Both the position numbers and the translations under genes were made by a program. From contig JBJKZD010000009.1 in assembly GCA_045560765.1 (NCBI GenBank), positions 372,001 through 436,000 on the forward strand: a DNA stretch of 64,000 nucleotides, given 5' to 3'. Positions 9,403-18,340 of the stretch are shown here, piece by piece; within the stretch, counting starts at the first letter, position 1, and every line of letters begins with the position of its first letter. Origin of the DNA: UBA9926 sp913064795 (GTDB lineage Bacteria > Pseudomonadota > Gammaproteobacteria > Pseudomonadales > Azotimanducaceae). The notes below the pieces were generated by a model. The model was not told the DNA's origin. It searched no databases and worked only from the letters and a program-made list of their open reading frames with translations.

Positions 9403-11211
9403 TCAAAATCCTGCGTTGCCTGCCTCGACTAACTCGAGACTCGATTCGTCGAATTGTTGATAGCCTTGACTGCCCGGCAGCATCGCAAACACCGGGTCAT
9501 CAAACTGTTTAATATCATAAGCCTGCTTACGAAGCTCACCTTTGACCATCTTAAAGGTCCCGGTGACATCAATGTCGGGCTGTATTCTGACGAAAAGCGG
9601 GACGGCATAGGCCGGCAATTGCTTCTGGACGAACTCTGAGAATCCAGCGGCATCGAATTGATCAACGCCTTCATTCAAAGTCACCGCTGCCATCCCGGCT
9701 CGACCATCCGCTCCGGGTATTTCAACGCCGTAAATATTGCAGAACTTAACGTCGGGAAACCCATTGATAATTTCTCCGACCTCGTTGGTTGACACGTTTT
9801 CCGACTTCCAGCGGAAGGTGTCCCCGACCCGATCGACAAACTGATAATGCGGATACCCCAGGGTGTAACCCACGTCCACGGTTCGCATCAGGTCTCCTGA
9901 ATTAAACCAAGCATCGCCACCTTCTAAGGCATCCCGAATGACCTTCTTTTCGGTAGCTTCTGGGTCGGTGTAGCCCTCAAAAACAGTGTCTTCGGTAATT
10001 TTACCGAGCAGCAGGCCAGGCTCACCCTCGGCAACTGGGACACAATAGCCGTCTTCATTACGAACAATTTCATCGTTATCAACATCGTATTGAACAAGCG
10101 CCACCTCGGCTGAGGTCATCCCAACAGTACAATCTCGATTCATCAGGTTCGCAAAAGCCACGTTGCCCTCAGAGGCGCCGTAAAATTCCGCAATGCGCTC
10201 GATGCCAAATCGCTGCTTAAAATCCATCCAAACATCCGGGCGCAAGCCGTTGCCCATCATCGCGCGTAGGGGATTTTTATGATCATCCTTAAGCGCTTCG
10301 GTGTTGGCCAGATACCGGCAAAGCTCCCCAATATAAACCAGCAAAGTACACTGCTGCTCACGAATCTCTCTAAGAAAGTTTGAGGCCGAAAACTTTCGGC
10401 GAACAAACATGCTGGCGCCGGAGACCATCGCCGCTCCCGCTCCGACCATGAGGCCCGTGCCGTGATAAAGCGGCAAACAAATATACATACGATCCTGCTC
10501 GGTGCTTTTAAAGCCAGCTTTGGCGGCCATATCAGCACTGGTCAAATAACGGCGATTTGATAGAACCGCAGCTTTGGGCAAACCCGTTGTTCCCGATGTA
10601 AAAATGTATAGGGCGGTTTCACCGAGGGTGGTGGCGCCAGTCTCCGAAGGATTATCTACAGGCGCCTGTGACGCGCCTTCCGCAAGATTTTTTGCCCAAT
10701 TCGTCGCCGGCTCTTCCCCACGTTCCGGGACCTCGAAATAGTCTTCGCCCTCATCCAGGCCAAGCTCATCTTTGATTTCGCTCAAGGCACCCGAGATTTC
10801 GCTGCCAAAAATACATTTCTTGGAATGGGTGACCGTGATGCAGTGCATCAGAGGTTTACCCGTTAAGTTTGTATTAATCAGACCCGCCGTCACTCCGATC
10901 TTGTTAACGCCCACAAGCAACGCAAGAAATTCAATGCGATTTTCCATAATCACGCTGACCGTATCTCCGCGAACCAAGCCTTGAGCTTTTAAGTAATTTG
11001 CGTATTGATTTGCGAGCGCGTTGAATTCACTCCAGGTGACTTCATCCCCCTCAAAATGGATCGCCGGTCTGCTGCCCCACTGTGCTGCATTCGCCTCAAC
11101 CCGAGCCCCGAAGCAATCTGCGACGGACGCTGGACGCGGAACCATGCCTTTTTTCAATTTCAACAGTGTCGGCAGCTCTGACAGCACTGAAACAACGTCT
11201 CTGATCCCCAT
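9403..11211 (-). CDS. Long-chain acyl-CoA synthetase, FATP/FadD6-like AMP-binding enzyme
   Basis: Activates a fatty or other carboxylic acid to its CoA thioester through an acyl-adenylate. 602 residues from ATG 11211. AAGGA lies 8 bases upstream, whereas the GTG two codons earlier would sit only 2 bases from it. Seen: P-loop YIFTSGTTGLPKA near 209-221, an adenylate motif FYGASEGN, and the hinge region GDLMRTVDVGY...FVDRVGDTFRWKSENVST, the last being characteristic of very-long-chain/FATP (SLC27-like) ligases. The N-terminal hydrophobic stretch may associate with membrane. It stands alone but fits the window's acyl-CoA genes (ACAD, enoyl-CoA hydratase) and CYP153, which yields fatty acids after further oxidation. 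Confidence 0.92.
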   Translation of the reverse strand: MGIRDVVSVLSELPTLLKLKKGMVPRPASVADCFGARVEANAAQWGSRPAIHFEGDEVTWSEFNALANQYANYLKAQGLVRGDTVSVIMENRIEFLALLVGVNKIGVTAGLINTNLTGKPLMHCITVTHSKKCIFGSEISGALSEIKDELGLDEGEDYFEVPERGEEPATNWAKNLAEGASQAPVDNPSETGATTLGETALYIFTSGTTGLPKAAVLSNRRYLTSADMAAKAGFKSTEQDRMYICLPLYHGTGLMVGAGAAMVSGASMFVRRKFSASNFLREIREQQCTLLVYIGELCRYLANTEALKDDHKNPLRAMMGNGLRPDVWMDFKQRFGIERIAEFYGASEGNVAFANLMNRDCTVGMTSAEVALVQYDVDNDEIVRNEDGYCVPVAEGEPGLLLGKITEDTVFEGYTDPEATEKKVIRDALEGGDAWFNSGDLMRTVDVGYTLGYPHYQFVDRVGDTFRWKSENVSTNEVGEIINGFPDVKFCNIYGVEIPGADGRAGMAAVTLNEGVDQFDAAGFSEFVQKQLPAYAVPLFVRIQPDIDVTGTFKMVKGELRKQAYDIKQFDDPVFAMLPGSQGYQQFDESSLELVEAGNAGF

Positions 11212-11299
11212 AACCACTTTCCTTCTTATTGCATCACTTTTTGCGAGTTAAAAACTTTGTATTGGAAAGATACTACAAGACCCCGTGGGTCACGGCCAC

Positions 11300-11818
11300 T
11301 CAATCAACTCTGAAACCCAGCTCGCCTAGATACCCCAGAGCAAGATCAACCAGCGCTTCAGGGGAACGCTGAATATCGAGAAACAAAGCATTGCTCGGGG
11401 GTTCCAAGGTCTCGAGCTGACTCTGCAGCAAGCTACTAGGCATGAAGTGACCTTCTCTGGCCTCAAGCCTCGATCGGAGCAACGACGTCGGCCCGTTGAG
11501 ATAAAAAAAAGTGACATCCCCCCGGGGCCCTTCGAGGGTTTCACGATACTGTTGTTTCAAGGCTGAGCACGCCAAAACGCCGCCCTTCTGAGCCAACAAC
11601 CAATCGTCGATGGCAGAACGCAAGGCCAACAACCACGGCTGGCGATCCGCATCGGTGAGCGGATCACCAGCCCGCATTTTTTTAAGATTGGCAGGAGGAT
11701 GGAAATCGTCGGCATCAAAAAAAGGGATGCCTAAACGCGCAGCAAGCGCGCGACCAACGGTGGTTTTACCCGCCCCAGTCACACCCATTACGACAACGAT
11801 CGGTTTGTGGTCAGACAT
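11300..11818 (-). CDS. gntK: Gluconokinase
   Basis: Phosphorylates D-gluconate to 6-phosphogluconate using ATP, feeding the Entner-Doudoroff or pentose-phosphate pathway. 172 residues, the usual GntK size. Seen: Walker A GVTGAGKTT at 12-20, followed by the family-specific DADDFHPPANLKKMRAGDPLTDADRQPWL region (split here only for naming) and an ACSALKQQYR segment that carries a substrate-contact Arg. The match is strong along the full length. The start ATG 11818 lies just downstream of a 9-bp tandem repeat. A GPH sugar symporter is divergent from it 400 bp away, and sugar uptake genes follow at 18-21 kb. No gluconate permease or edd/eda is in the window. Confidence 0.95.
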   Translation of the reverse strand: MSDHKPIVVVMGVTGAGKTTVGRALAARLGIPFFDADDFHPPANLKKMRAGDPLTDADRQPWLLALRSAIDDWLLAQKGGVLACSALKQQYRETLEGPRGDVTFFYLNGPTSLLRSRLEAREGHFMPSSLLQSQLETLEPPSNALFLDIQRSPEALVDLALGYLGELGFRVD

Positions 11819-12234
11819 CGGGCAAGCTTTTCATAAGGGTCCTATCATGGATTCAAAGCGTTCAAAGCGTTCAAAGCGTTCAAAGCGTTCAAAGCACTTA
11901 TCCTGACCTTTTATTAGGACGGACGCCAATACTAAGGATTGACGGTGTTGCAACTGAATCCGTCGACGCGAACACTCCTTCAAACTCCTATATCAAAAGA
12001 CACTAGGAGATCGCGCTCTTTTCCGGTCCCGTGGCTCAGGAAGAGCGTGAGCCATTTATCTTCAAGCCCCTCAAAGTTGTTGGTTCCATTCCGTCGGCTC
12101 ATTCGTCGCATCGAGCTGAGCCCGCATCTCGCCTGTGCTAAGCTCCCACGCGACCCGGCTTTGGCCTTCGACGCACCTGCCGCCGATCGAGGACTGGGTT
12201 CCGGGCATCAAAAATAACAACAAGGGGAATTGTG
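11819..12234. other. Divergent intergenic region gntK / GPH symporter
   Basis: About 415 bases between divergent genes, expected to hold both promoters. It contains the 9-bp repeat at 11852-11896. Beyond this I see no convincing -35/-10 pair, operator or small gene. Confidence 0.5.
11852..11896. repeat. 9-bp tandem repeat, 5 copies (ttcaaagcg)
   Basis: Four perfect ttcaaagcg units plus a final ttcaaagca, 34 bp upstream of the gntK start codon. It lies in the likely 5' untranslated or promoter region of gntK, so copy-number change could alter expression. That is inference. Confidence 0.95.
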
Positions 12235-13623
12235 ATGAACGCGGCCTCACAGTCATTGAGCTTCACAGAGAAAGTCGGTTACGGACTCGGTGACGGCGCC
12301 TCGAATTTCTTTTTTCAGACCTTCAATGTTTTTCTCTTGTTTTACTATACCGACATCTTCGGCATCTCTCCGGCAGCTGTTGGCACCATGCTGATCGTTA
12401 CCAAGGTCATCGATGCCGTTACTGACCCATTGATGGGGATGACCGCCGACCGAACCCAGACCCGATGGGGAAAATTCAGACCTTATCTTCTATGGATGGC
12501 AGTACCCTACGGTATTTTTGGGTACGCGATGTTTGCAAACCCCGATCTCAGTGATTCGGGCAAGCTGATCTACGCCTACGTGACCTACACCCTAATGATG
12601 CTGGCTTACACCGCGATCAATGTGCCGTATTCAGCACTGATGGGCGTCATTTCGTCATCATCGATCGAACGCACTAAAGTCTCAAGCTACCGCTTTTTCT
12701 TCGCGTTTTCCGCAGGCTGGCTGGTTGTCACCTTTGTCGGGCCGCTCAAAGAACTCCTTGGCGGCGGCGATGACGTCCTTGGCTTTCAACTGACCATGGG
12801 AATCTTCGCTGTTCTGTCCGTCCTGTTTTTTTGGATTTGTTTTGCAACCACAAAAGAACGGGTCCAGCCCCCAAAGCAGGACAACAACGTTAAGGCAGAC
12901 CTCAAAGCTCTGATGCAAAACGGACCTTGGATCGTCGTGTTCATTGCCGGGATCCTTACGCTAATGTCGATCGCGGTGCGTTCAGGTGGCACCCTCTATT
13001 ATTTCAAATACTACATTGGAGATGACGGCGGAGTGCTCTTTCAGCTCTTGGGCCTCGACTTTGATAAAACCAGTGTTTTCATGTCCCTTGGCACCCTCTC
13101 GATGCTCGTTGGCATTTTGTTTACCAAAACCCTGGCGACACATTTCGAGAAACGAACCCTAATGATTCTGCTCTCAATCGGCAACGCGGCCGCCTCTGTC
13201 GCCTTCTTTTTCATCCCTGCAGACTATTACTGGACGATGGTGTTGGTGAACTGCTTGGGCTCTGTGATCAACGGCCCCACGCCTGCTTTAGTGTGGTCAA
13301 TGTATGCTGATGTCGCTGATTATGGCCAATGGAAGAGCGGACGACGATCAACGGGACTGGTGTTCTCCGGGGTTCAGTTCGCACAAAAACTCGGTCTTGC
13401 CGTGGGCGCGGGTTTGTCGGGGTATATTCTTGCCTGGTACGGGTTTGTCGCTAACCAGGCCCAGACAGAGGAGACTATTTTAGGGATCCGTTTGATGTTC
13501 ACGGTCTTCCCGGCAATCCTCGCGACCCTCGGGACCCTGGCTTTTTTCTTCTATCGTTTAGATCGAAAGACCATGGAGACCATCGAGGTAGAACTGGCGT
13601 CAAACAATTCGGTGCCCGCTTAG
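12235..13623 (+). CDS. GPH-family sugar:cation symporter (MelB-like)
   Basis: Inner-membrane secondary carrier that imports a sugar or glycoside with Na+ or H+. 462 residues with about 12 hydrophobic segments. Seen: the N-terminal EKVGYGLGDGASNFFFQ, the acidic cation-site helix with DAVTDPLMGMTADRTQTRWGKFRPY (loop 2-3 signature of the family), and the NVPYSALMGVIS segment of helix IV-V. ATG 12235 has AAGGGG 7 bases upstream; the overlapping GTG at 12232 is less likely. It is divergent from gntK, suggesting a link to sugar or uronate use, but the substrate is not determined. No glycosidase sits beside it; the nearest is the GH30 gene at 20-21.6 kb. Confidence 0.93.
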   Translation: MNAASQSLSFTEKVGYGLGDGASNFFFQTFNVFLLFYYTDIFGISPAAVGTMLIVTKVIDAVTDPLMGMTADRTQTRWGKFRPYLLWMAVPYGIFGYAMFANPDLSDSGKLIYAYVTYTLMMLAYTAINVPYSALMGVISSSSIERTKVSSYRFFFAFSAGWLVVTFVGPLKELLGGGDDVLGFQLTMGIFAVLSVLFFWICFATTKERVQPPKQDNNVKADLKALMQNGPWIVVFIAGILTLMSIAVRSGGTLYYFKYYIGDDGGVLFQLLGLDFDKTSVFMSLGTLSMLVGILFTKTLATHFEKRTLMILLSIGNAAASVAFFFIPADYYWTMVLVNCLGSVINGPTPALVWSMYADVADYGQWKSGRRSTGLVFSGVQFAQKLGLAVGAGLSGYILAWYGFVANQAQTEETILGIRLMFTVFPAILATLGTLAFFFYRLDRKTMETIEVELASNNSVPA

Positions 13624-13812
13624 GCTCAATCGAGGGCTTACCTTTCGCGTGAAACTACCCGCGCTTGCTTTGCTAGATGTATTGATGGCCTGATGAATAA
13701 ACTACCGCGCCACCGATGGGGGCGCCGGGGCCTATTAAGCTCGGTAACGCCGCTTCATCATGAACAACTTAACCCTTGACGACTTCATCTTTTACGTCTT
13801 CACCCAACGCGG

Positions 13813-14481
13813 TTAATAGGTCTTATCTTCGAGGGTCAGACAAACGGTTGAGGGATCGATCTCACTGGGAAGCGCTGGATCTGGCTGAAGCGTACCCGTT
13901 TGCAAAGACACGGGCAAAACACCCGCCCAAACAGCGCTCTGGTAATCCTCATCCTCGTCCTCTGGCGGACCCGCTGCAACTTTTGCACTCGCTGATTCAA
14001 TTTCGAATCGAATCACCCCGGTCATTTTAACCTCACGATCGAGTGACGGCCGAACTTCGTGCCAACGCCCAGGTACCAAGTGCTCGCTGATAATTTCTAA
14101 GGCTGCGAGTTTTTCGTCGGGATCCTCTATCAACGTGGGTCGCCCGAATACAGTCACTGAGCGGTAGTTCATCGAAGAATTAAACGTCGACCGTGCGATC
14201 ACAATGCCATCGACCAGAGTTACATGCGCGCAAGCTTTGGGATGCTCCGCGAGGGCTTTAACAATCCGCGCTTTTCGAGCCCCATGCAGATATAGCGTGT
14301 CGCCGCTACGTCCATAGGTCATGGGAACAATAATCGGTTGGTCTTGATCGATAAGCGCGACTTGGCACACGAGACCTGCGTCTAAAACAGCGTGAACCGT
14401 TTCCCGATCATAATGCGCAGCCTCGGCAACTTGCCGCACCTTATTCAGGGTCGTTGTCTCAAACTCTTCCCCGGGGGCCAT
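13813..14481 (-). CDS. Pyridoxamine 5'-phosphate oxidase-related flavin protein (PF12900-like)
   Basis: Small FMN-binding split-barrel protein of 222 residues. The N-terminal LVCQVALIDQDQPIIVPMTYG strand pair, LYLHGARKARIVKAL and the FNSSMNYRSVTVFG segment are typical of the NimA/Pyridox_ox_2 group. Members are putative reductases or heme/flavin-binding proteins without a fixed substrate. The C-terminal half has a regulatory-looking acidic linker (PEDEDEDYQSAVWAGVLP) also seen in this group. No signal peptide. It is transcribed towards the GPH symporter end and is not close to an obvious partner. The exact reaction is unknown; I do not call it pdxH. Confidence 0.85.
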   Translation of the reverse strand: MAPGEEFETTTLNKVRQVAEAAHYDRETVHAVLDAGLVCQVALIDQDQPIIVPMTYGRSGDTLYLHGARKARIVKALAEHPKACAHVTLVDGIVIARSTFNSSMNYRSVTVFGRPTLIEDPDEKLAALEIISEHLVPGRWHEVRPSLDREVKMTGVIRFEIESASAKVAAGPPEDEDEDYQSAVWAGVLPVSLQTGTLQPDPALPSEIDPSTVCLTLEDKTY

Positions 14482-14690
14482 CGTTCACTCCATCTGCATC
14501 GTCCTGGATCACACATTATGCAGATTCGCGGCGCTTAATTTAAGCAGCGCTGGGTCATCTGCACGGGCCGCAATCGTCTGGGCTTAGACGGATCGGACCC
14601 TAGCAAATCAAGCCCACATCAAATGAAAACGTCAATCCCTCAGTCAGCACACCAATGGCGTTGAGCTTTGAGAAACTGAATGCCCGGTGA

Positions 14691-15563
14691 TCAGTCCTTA
14701 GTGAGCGGCATGATTTTTTCCGCAAGTTCATCCATTCGATCCAGGCCGCCTGGTCCTGCAAAGAAAAAGGCAGGAATCATCATTCGTCCCACACCCGCCT
14801 CGCGCATTTCAGCCACACCTGCTTCAGGATCCATCATTTGCGCACCAAACATGGCATTGATCTCAAGACTCGCTGGATCCCGCGCTTCGGCTTCACAGCC
14901 CTCGTGAACTTTTTTAATCAATGCCCGGAGTCGCTCGATATCACCTTCCCCAGGGAAGTACCCATCCGCCAAACGGACAGCCCGCCGAATCGCGGCCGGG
15001 GTATCACCGCCAACAAGAATCGGAATATTTCCGTTGACCGGCCTGGGGCTGCAAGTCGCTGGCTCAAAATCCACAAAGTCGCCATGAAATTCGGCATGGG
15101 GCCCCGCCCAGAGCGCGCGCATGGCATCAATGTACTCATCGTTTCGAGCGCCGCGTCGCTCCCAGGGCACACCCAAGGCTTCAAATTCTTCCTTCAGCCA
15201 GCCCACACCTAAACCCAATTCAACCCGACCCCCCGAAAGTTGATCGAGGGTCGCAAGCTCCTTGGCCAAAATTAAGGGGTTTCGTTGGGGAACGATCAAA
15301 ATGCAGGTCCCCAATCGCAGGGTCGGCGCCGCCGCCGCCGCATAAGCCAGCCAAATCAACGGGTCAGGAATTGGGGTATCGGGCTCAGCGGGTATCTTGC
15401 CGTCTGGGGTGTAAGGGTACTTCGAATGGATTGCGTCCGGTAAGATCACGTGCTCGCCGCCCCAAACGGACTCAAACCCCGCCGCTTCTGCGCGACGACA
15501 AAGCTCCATGGTTGATTCGCCATCGATTGCTACACTACTACCAAACGCAAGTCCTACCTTCAT
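14691..15563 (-). CDS. LLM-class flavin-dependent oxidoreductase (luciferase-like)
   Basis: TIM-barrel luciferase-like oxidoreductase of 290 residues, using FMN or F420. Seen: LAFGSSVAIDG N-terminus, AEAAGFESVWGGEHV, LRLGTCILIVPQRNPL, LATLDQLSGGRVELGLGVGWLKEEF and WERRGARNDEYIDAMRALW, all standard for the F420-type TIGR03619-like group. Proteobacterial members commonly use FMN, so the F420 label often given to such proteins should not be taken literally. ATG 15563 has AGGA 7 bases upstream and is preferred over the adjoining GTG at 15566. It is divergent from the VOC gene (about 200 bp apart). The substrate is unknown. Confidence 0.9.
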   Translation of the reverse strand: MKVGLAFGSSVAIDGESTMELCRRAEAAGFESVWGGEHVILPDAIHSKYPYTPDGKIPAEPDTPIPDPLIWLAYAAAAAPTLRLGTCILIVPQRNPLILAKELATLDQLSGGRVELGLGVGWLKEEFEALGVPWERRGARNDEYIDAMRALWAGPHAEFHGDFVDFEPATCSPRPVNGNIPILVGGDTPAAIRRAVRLADGYFPGEGDIERLRALIKKVHEGCEAEARDPASLEINAMFGAQMMDPEAGVAEMREAGVGRMMIPAFFFAGPGGLDRMDELAEKIMPLTKD

Positions 15564-15760
15564 CACTCATTCCTAGCTTCATTTTCGTTCGGACAACAGT
15601 ACTGGCCTTTTGATCAATGATCCAGCCTTGATCGAAACTCTGAAACCTCGGCGCTCTGAATCTTGGCGGATACAATCGCTTTCGGGTACTCTCGAGGGAA
15701 CGGCGTGCAGGTGACCCGAACGTCACACCGATCGCCCAATTCAGAACCGGAGTAAAACCT

Positions 15761-16453
15761 ATGAGCAAAGTCGACGGCCTACATCACCTGGCAATTTGTA
15801 CTGCAGACATGAAGGCACAGATCGATTTTTTTACCGACAAGCTCGGTATGGAGCTGGTTGCCCTCTACTGGATGCACGGCGTTGAGAACACCTGGCATGG
15901 CTTTCTTAGATTAAATGATGACAGCGCAATTGCGTTCGTCAGCAATCCGCAAATGAGCGAGATTCCAGTCACCCTGGGTCAATCCCATGCAGGCAATGCC
16001 GGCGCTAATGCCGCACCGGGAACCATGCAACACGTCGCTTTTCGCGTTGAGGATCACGAAACACTGCTCGCTCTGCGCGACCGACTAAGGCTCAAGGGCG
16101 TACCGGTCATGGGGCCCGTTGACCACGGCTTTTGTGCATCCATTTATTTTGCGGGACCTGAAAATCTTGCCCTTGAACTGTCTTACTCAAAAACAGCGTT
16201 GGCGCCAGAAGCCTGGATCGACCCAGAAGTTGTCGCCCTCGCGGGCATCAACAGTGAGGAGCTGGCGCGTTACAAGGCACCGCCCGCCTTTTCTGACCAG
16301 GGGGGATTAGCAACCCAGCCAGCCTTAGATCAAACCGAAGGGCCGCACCTCACCAATTATCCACCCGGCGCCTACGAGATGGTGATGGGATTGCCCGATG
16401 AAACGGTCTGGCAGCTCGTCGACAGCGCGCCACCGGTCAAACTTGAATCCTAG
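15761..16453 (+). CDS. VOC-superfamily (glyoxalase/extradiol dioxygenase-like) protein
   Basis: Metal-dependent vicinal-oxygen-chelate fold protein, 230 residues. Two beta-alpha-beta-beta-beta modules are visible: the first begins LHHLAICTADMKAQIDFF with metal His near position 8-9, the second has MQHVAFRVED (His) and closes with ENLALELSY (Glu). This His/His/Glu set is the usual metal site. The C-terminal 60 residues are Pro-rich and lie outside the fold. Members act as dioxygenases, glyoxalases or isomerases; which one applies here cannot be told. ATG 15761 is preceded by GGAG. It is divergent from the LLM oxidoreductase gene, a frequent arrangement for coregulated catabolic pairs, but that is only suggestive. 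Confidence 0.85.
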   Translation: MSKVDGLHHLAICTADMKAQIDFFTDKLGMELVALYWMHGVENTWHGFLRLNDDSAIAFVSNPQMSEIPVTLGQSHAGNAGANAAPGTMQHVAFRVEDHETLLALRDRLRLKGVPVMGPVDHGFCASIYFAGPENLALELSYSKTALAPEAWIDPEVVALAGINSEELARYKAPPAFSDQGGLATQPALDQTEGPHLTNYPPGAYEMVMGLPDETVWQLVDSAPPVKLES

Positions 16454-16605
16454 CCATCGATTGAAGGGTTGCATTGCGCGTCATCCAATCAGCCGTAGAG
16501 AATCAACGCGGGCACCGGCGCAACACGACGAGGCATTTTTCGACAACATCATCCACTTTGCGGTCCCATCGCTTTGTTTGCTTCCTCATCCTAAAAAATA
16601 TAGGG

Positions 16606-16632
16606 TCTGTCGTTGATCAAAAAAACGACAGA
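16606..16632 (+). promoter_or_regulatory. 9-bp perfect inverted repeat overlapping a ribosome-binding site
   Basis: TCTGTCGTT at 16606-16614 pairs exactly with AACGACAGA at 16624-16632 around a 9-base A-rich loop. The right arm runs into the GAGGG at 16631-16635 that serves the gene starting at 16639. In RNA the hairpin would partly occlude the ribosome-binding site, so it may be a translational control element. It could also be an operator. There is no U-run after it, so a terminator is unlikely. Confidence 0.55.
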
Positions 16633-16638
16633 GGGCCT

Positions 16639-17067
16639 ATGAGCACTCTAATTTTTGGATTAGCCCTCGGTGCTGCATTTATTTTCCCAGCCATTGCATT
16701 CATTCGCCGCAAGCACTGGGACGCCAGTGCGTGGCCTTTGTTCCTTGTTACATTACCCATTTGGTACCTATTGTTTGGGGTGCTCGCAATGGATCTGACC
16801 GTTGTCATCAAGGAACTAGTTTATGGCCTACCCTACATTGGCATTGGACTTTTGGTCTGGCGGATAAAGTCAGACTTCACCCTCGTGATCATCGCTGTGG
16901 CCTGGCTCAGTCACGGATTCTACGATTTCTACCATGACCGGTTTTTTGTAAACCCCGGCGTCTTTGGTTGGTACCCGGCTTTTTGTGGCTTCGTTGACCT
17001 TGTCGCTGGCATCTATCTCTTGACGATTTATCGAAAACAACGACACTCGGCGGCTCCCGCCGCCTAG
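16639..17067 (+). CDS. Small integral membrane protein, family not recognised
   Basis: 142 residues, mostly hydrophobic, with four likely membrane helices: about 2-21, 32-50, 58-75 and 80-96, with a further one near 112-130. I do not recognise the family. The start at ATG 16639 is supported by GAGGG 3 bases upstream and by the protein becoming hydrophobic at once. The frame is open further upstream (to 16474) but that part reads as non-membrane and basic. The C-terminus is basic (YRKQRHSAAPAA). The conserved-looking block SHGFYDFYHD may be functional. It follows the VOC gene by 185 bp and a hairpin, so it is probably separately controlled. No function is proposed. Confidence 0.75.
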   Translation: MSTLIFGLALGAAFIFPAIAFIRRKHWDASAWPLFLVTLPIWYLLFGVLAMDLTVVIKELVYGLPYIGIGLLVWRIKSDFTLVIIAVAWLSHGFYDFYHDRFFVNPGVFGWYPAFCGFVDLVAGIYLLTIYRKQRHSAAPAA

Positions 17068-17298
17068 ATCGCGAAAGCGCGCACTACCCCTCGGAGCTCC
17101 AACACCCCCTCATTGGACTCATTCCGGGTCAAGGCCAAGGGAAACTCTGCGTTACACCCCCGCAGTTCTATCGGTCGGGAATCGGCAAAGGGTTCGCGGA
17201 AGGCTGCCGGACTCAAACGTTGTTGATTCACTGTTTAAAAGCGCCTACCCCTGAGCGGGTTTAACACAAACTCACCTTCGTAACCGCAGTTGTATCCA

Positions 17299-18219
17299 TT
17301 ACGGGTTAGCTTCTAAAAAGACACAGGTAGGGCAGTTTTCATCCGCAACCTCACTGTCAGAACTCCGTTGATACTGCGGCGTCTCGAACCGCTCTAATCT
17401 AAAATCGCTGGTAGCGGCTGGATTGTCGGCATTGACCTGCATCACCGAATCTTTCCATCCCTCATCTTCAGCCCACTCAAAAGGTAACCGAATGATGCCA
17501 CCTGATTGATCAATTTCCTCAAAGGCGCTGAGCGCTGCCTCGGCGATCGCACATTGCTCTTCAAATTCATGGGGTCGTCCACTGGTATGGCCTAACGGAA
17601 AATCTAAAAAAGCCGCTCGCGGTGGGCGAACCGCCTTTGTAATTGAATAAGCGCTTGAGAGACACAGCGTGGGAATGCCTGCGGCCTCGATAGCTCTTGC
17701 GATCAGTCCAACGGACTGGTGACAAACGGGTCATGCCGGCACGAGTAACGCAAGATCAGCCTGATCTTTCAGCAATCGATGAACGATGGCGGGCGCAAGA
17801 ATATCTTTTACTTTTCGCGCCGAGTAGATGCCGCCCATAAACGTATAGGCACGCTCAGCCAAACTCCCCAAGCGACCTGCAGCCACTTGCGCTTTGAGCG
17901 GCGCCACGGGGAAGACGGTGTTTGGATCTTGCCGGACAGGCGCTAAATCATAAGCAAAGTGCGTTGCCCGAAGATCTCCCTCGGGCGTATGGATATCGAT
18001 TTCTCTATAGCTCAGGTCGTCTTTGAAATGAAACGCGATCTGGCCCAAAGCATAAAGACCCCCGGAGGCAATGAGCGCGAGCTTGGATTCTGATACGGGC
18101 TTTTGAAGCGGGGTCAGGGGCACCGGACTTTGATTGTCGACCCACTGATAGGCTTGAAATCCTAGGGCCTCATACTGTTTTTTGGTTCGATCAATATAAT
18201 CAATCGGTGGTCCGGACAT
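17299..18219 (-). CDS. GrdB-like reductase-family protein, probable selenoprotein (Sec163 at in-frame TGA)
   Basis: Relative of the selenoprotein B subunit of glycine/sarcosine/betaine/D-proline reductases. The frame from ATG 18219 meets TGA at 17731-17733 (codon 163), then runs 143 more sense codons to TAA at 17299-17301. The part after TGA is family-like: PVCHQSVGLIARAIEAAGIPT, then AAFLDFPLGHTSGRPHE. The residue encoded by TGA sits in a U163-P-V-C166-H redox motif where, as I recall, homologues have Cys or Sec. A second CxxC pair (Cys296, Cys299) lies near the C-terminus. A hairpin fitting a bacterial SECIS follows the TGA. Total length is 306 residues, as expected for the family. Alternatives are a Cys-to-TGA nonsense mutation or a sequencing error. 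The biochemical role in an aerobe is unknown; no grdA, grdE or thioredoxin gene is nearby. Confidence 0.82.
17704..17733 (-). promoter_or_regulatory. Candidate bacterial SECIS element with its UGA codon
   Basis: Read on the minus strand, UGA (17733-17731) is followed after 12 bases by CAGUCC-GUU-GGACUG (17718-17704), a perfect 6-bp stem closed by a 3-base loop. The loop begins 18 bases after UGA and starts with G then U. This fits what I know of the bacterial SECIS: apical loop about 16-37 bases downstream of UGA, G in the first loop positions, and a GU as in fdhF. It lies wholly inside the coding frame, as bacterial SECIS elements do. Confidence 0.7.
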
Positions 18220-18340
18220 TCTCGTTACTCAGCAGCTTTAAAACACGTTAACAAGAACGGGAACCCCGCGTCCATATGCCTGGGCAGCCCCAGGCTCTGA
18301 TCACCGGCGGCAACATGCGCCCGCAACCTGGTGAGGATCC

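Noticed and set aside
17731..17733. Reassignment of TGA as a general sense codon
   Set aside because: Other genes here end at TGA in the right place (for example ubiG at 52569-52571 and the ABC ATPase at 59494-59496), so only site-specific Sec decoding or a nonsense mutation fits.
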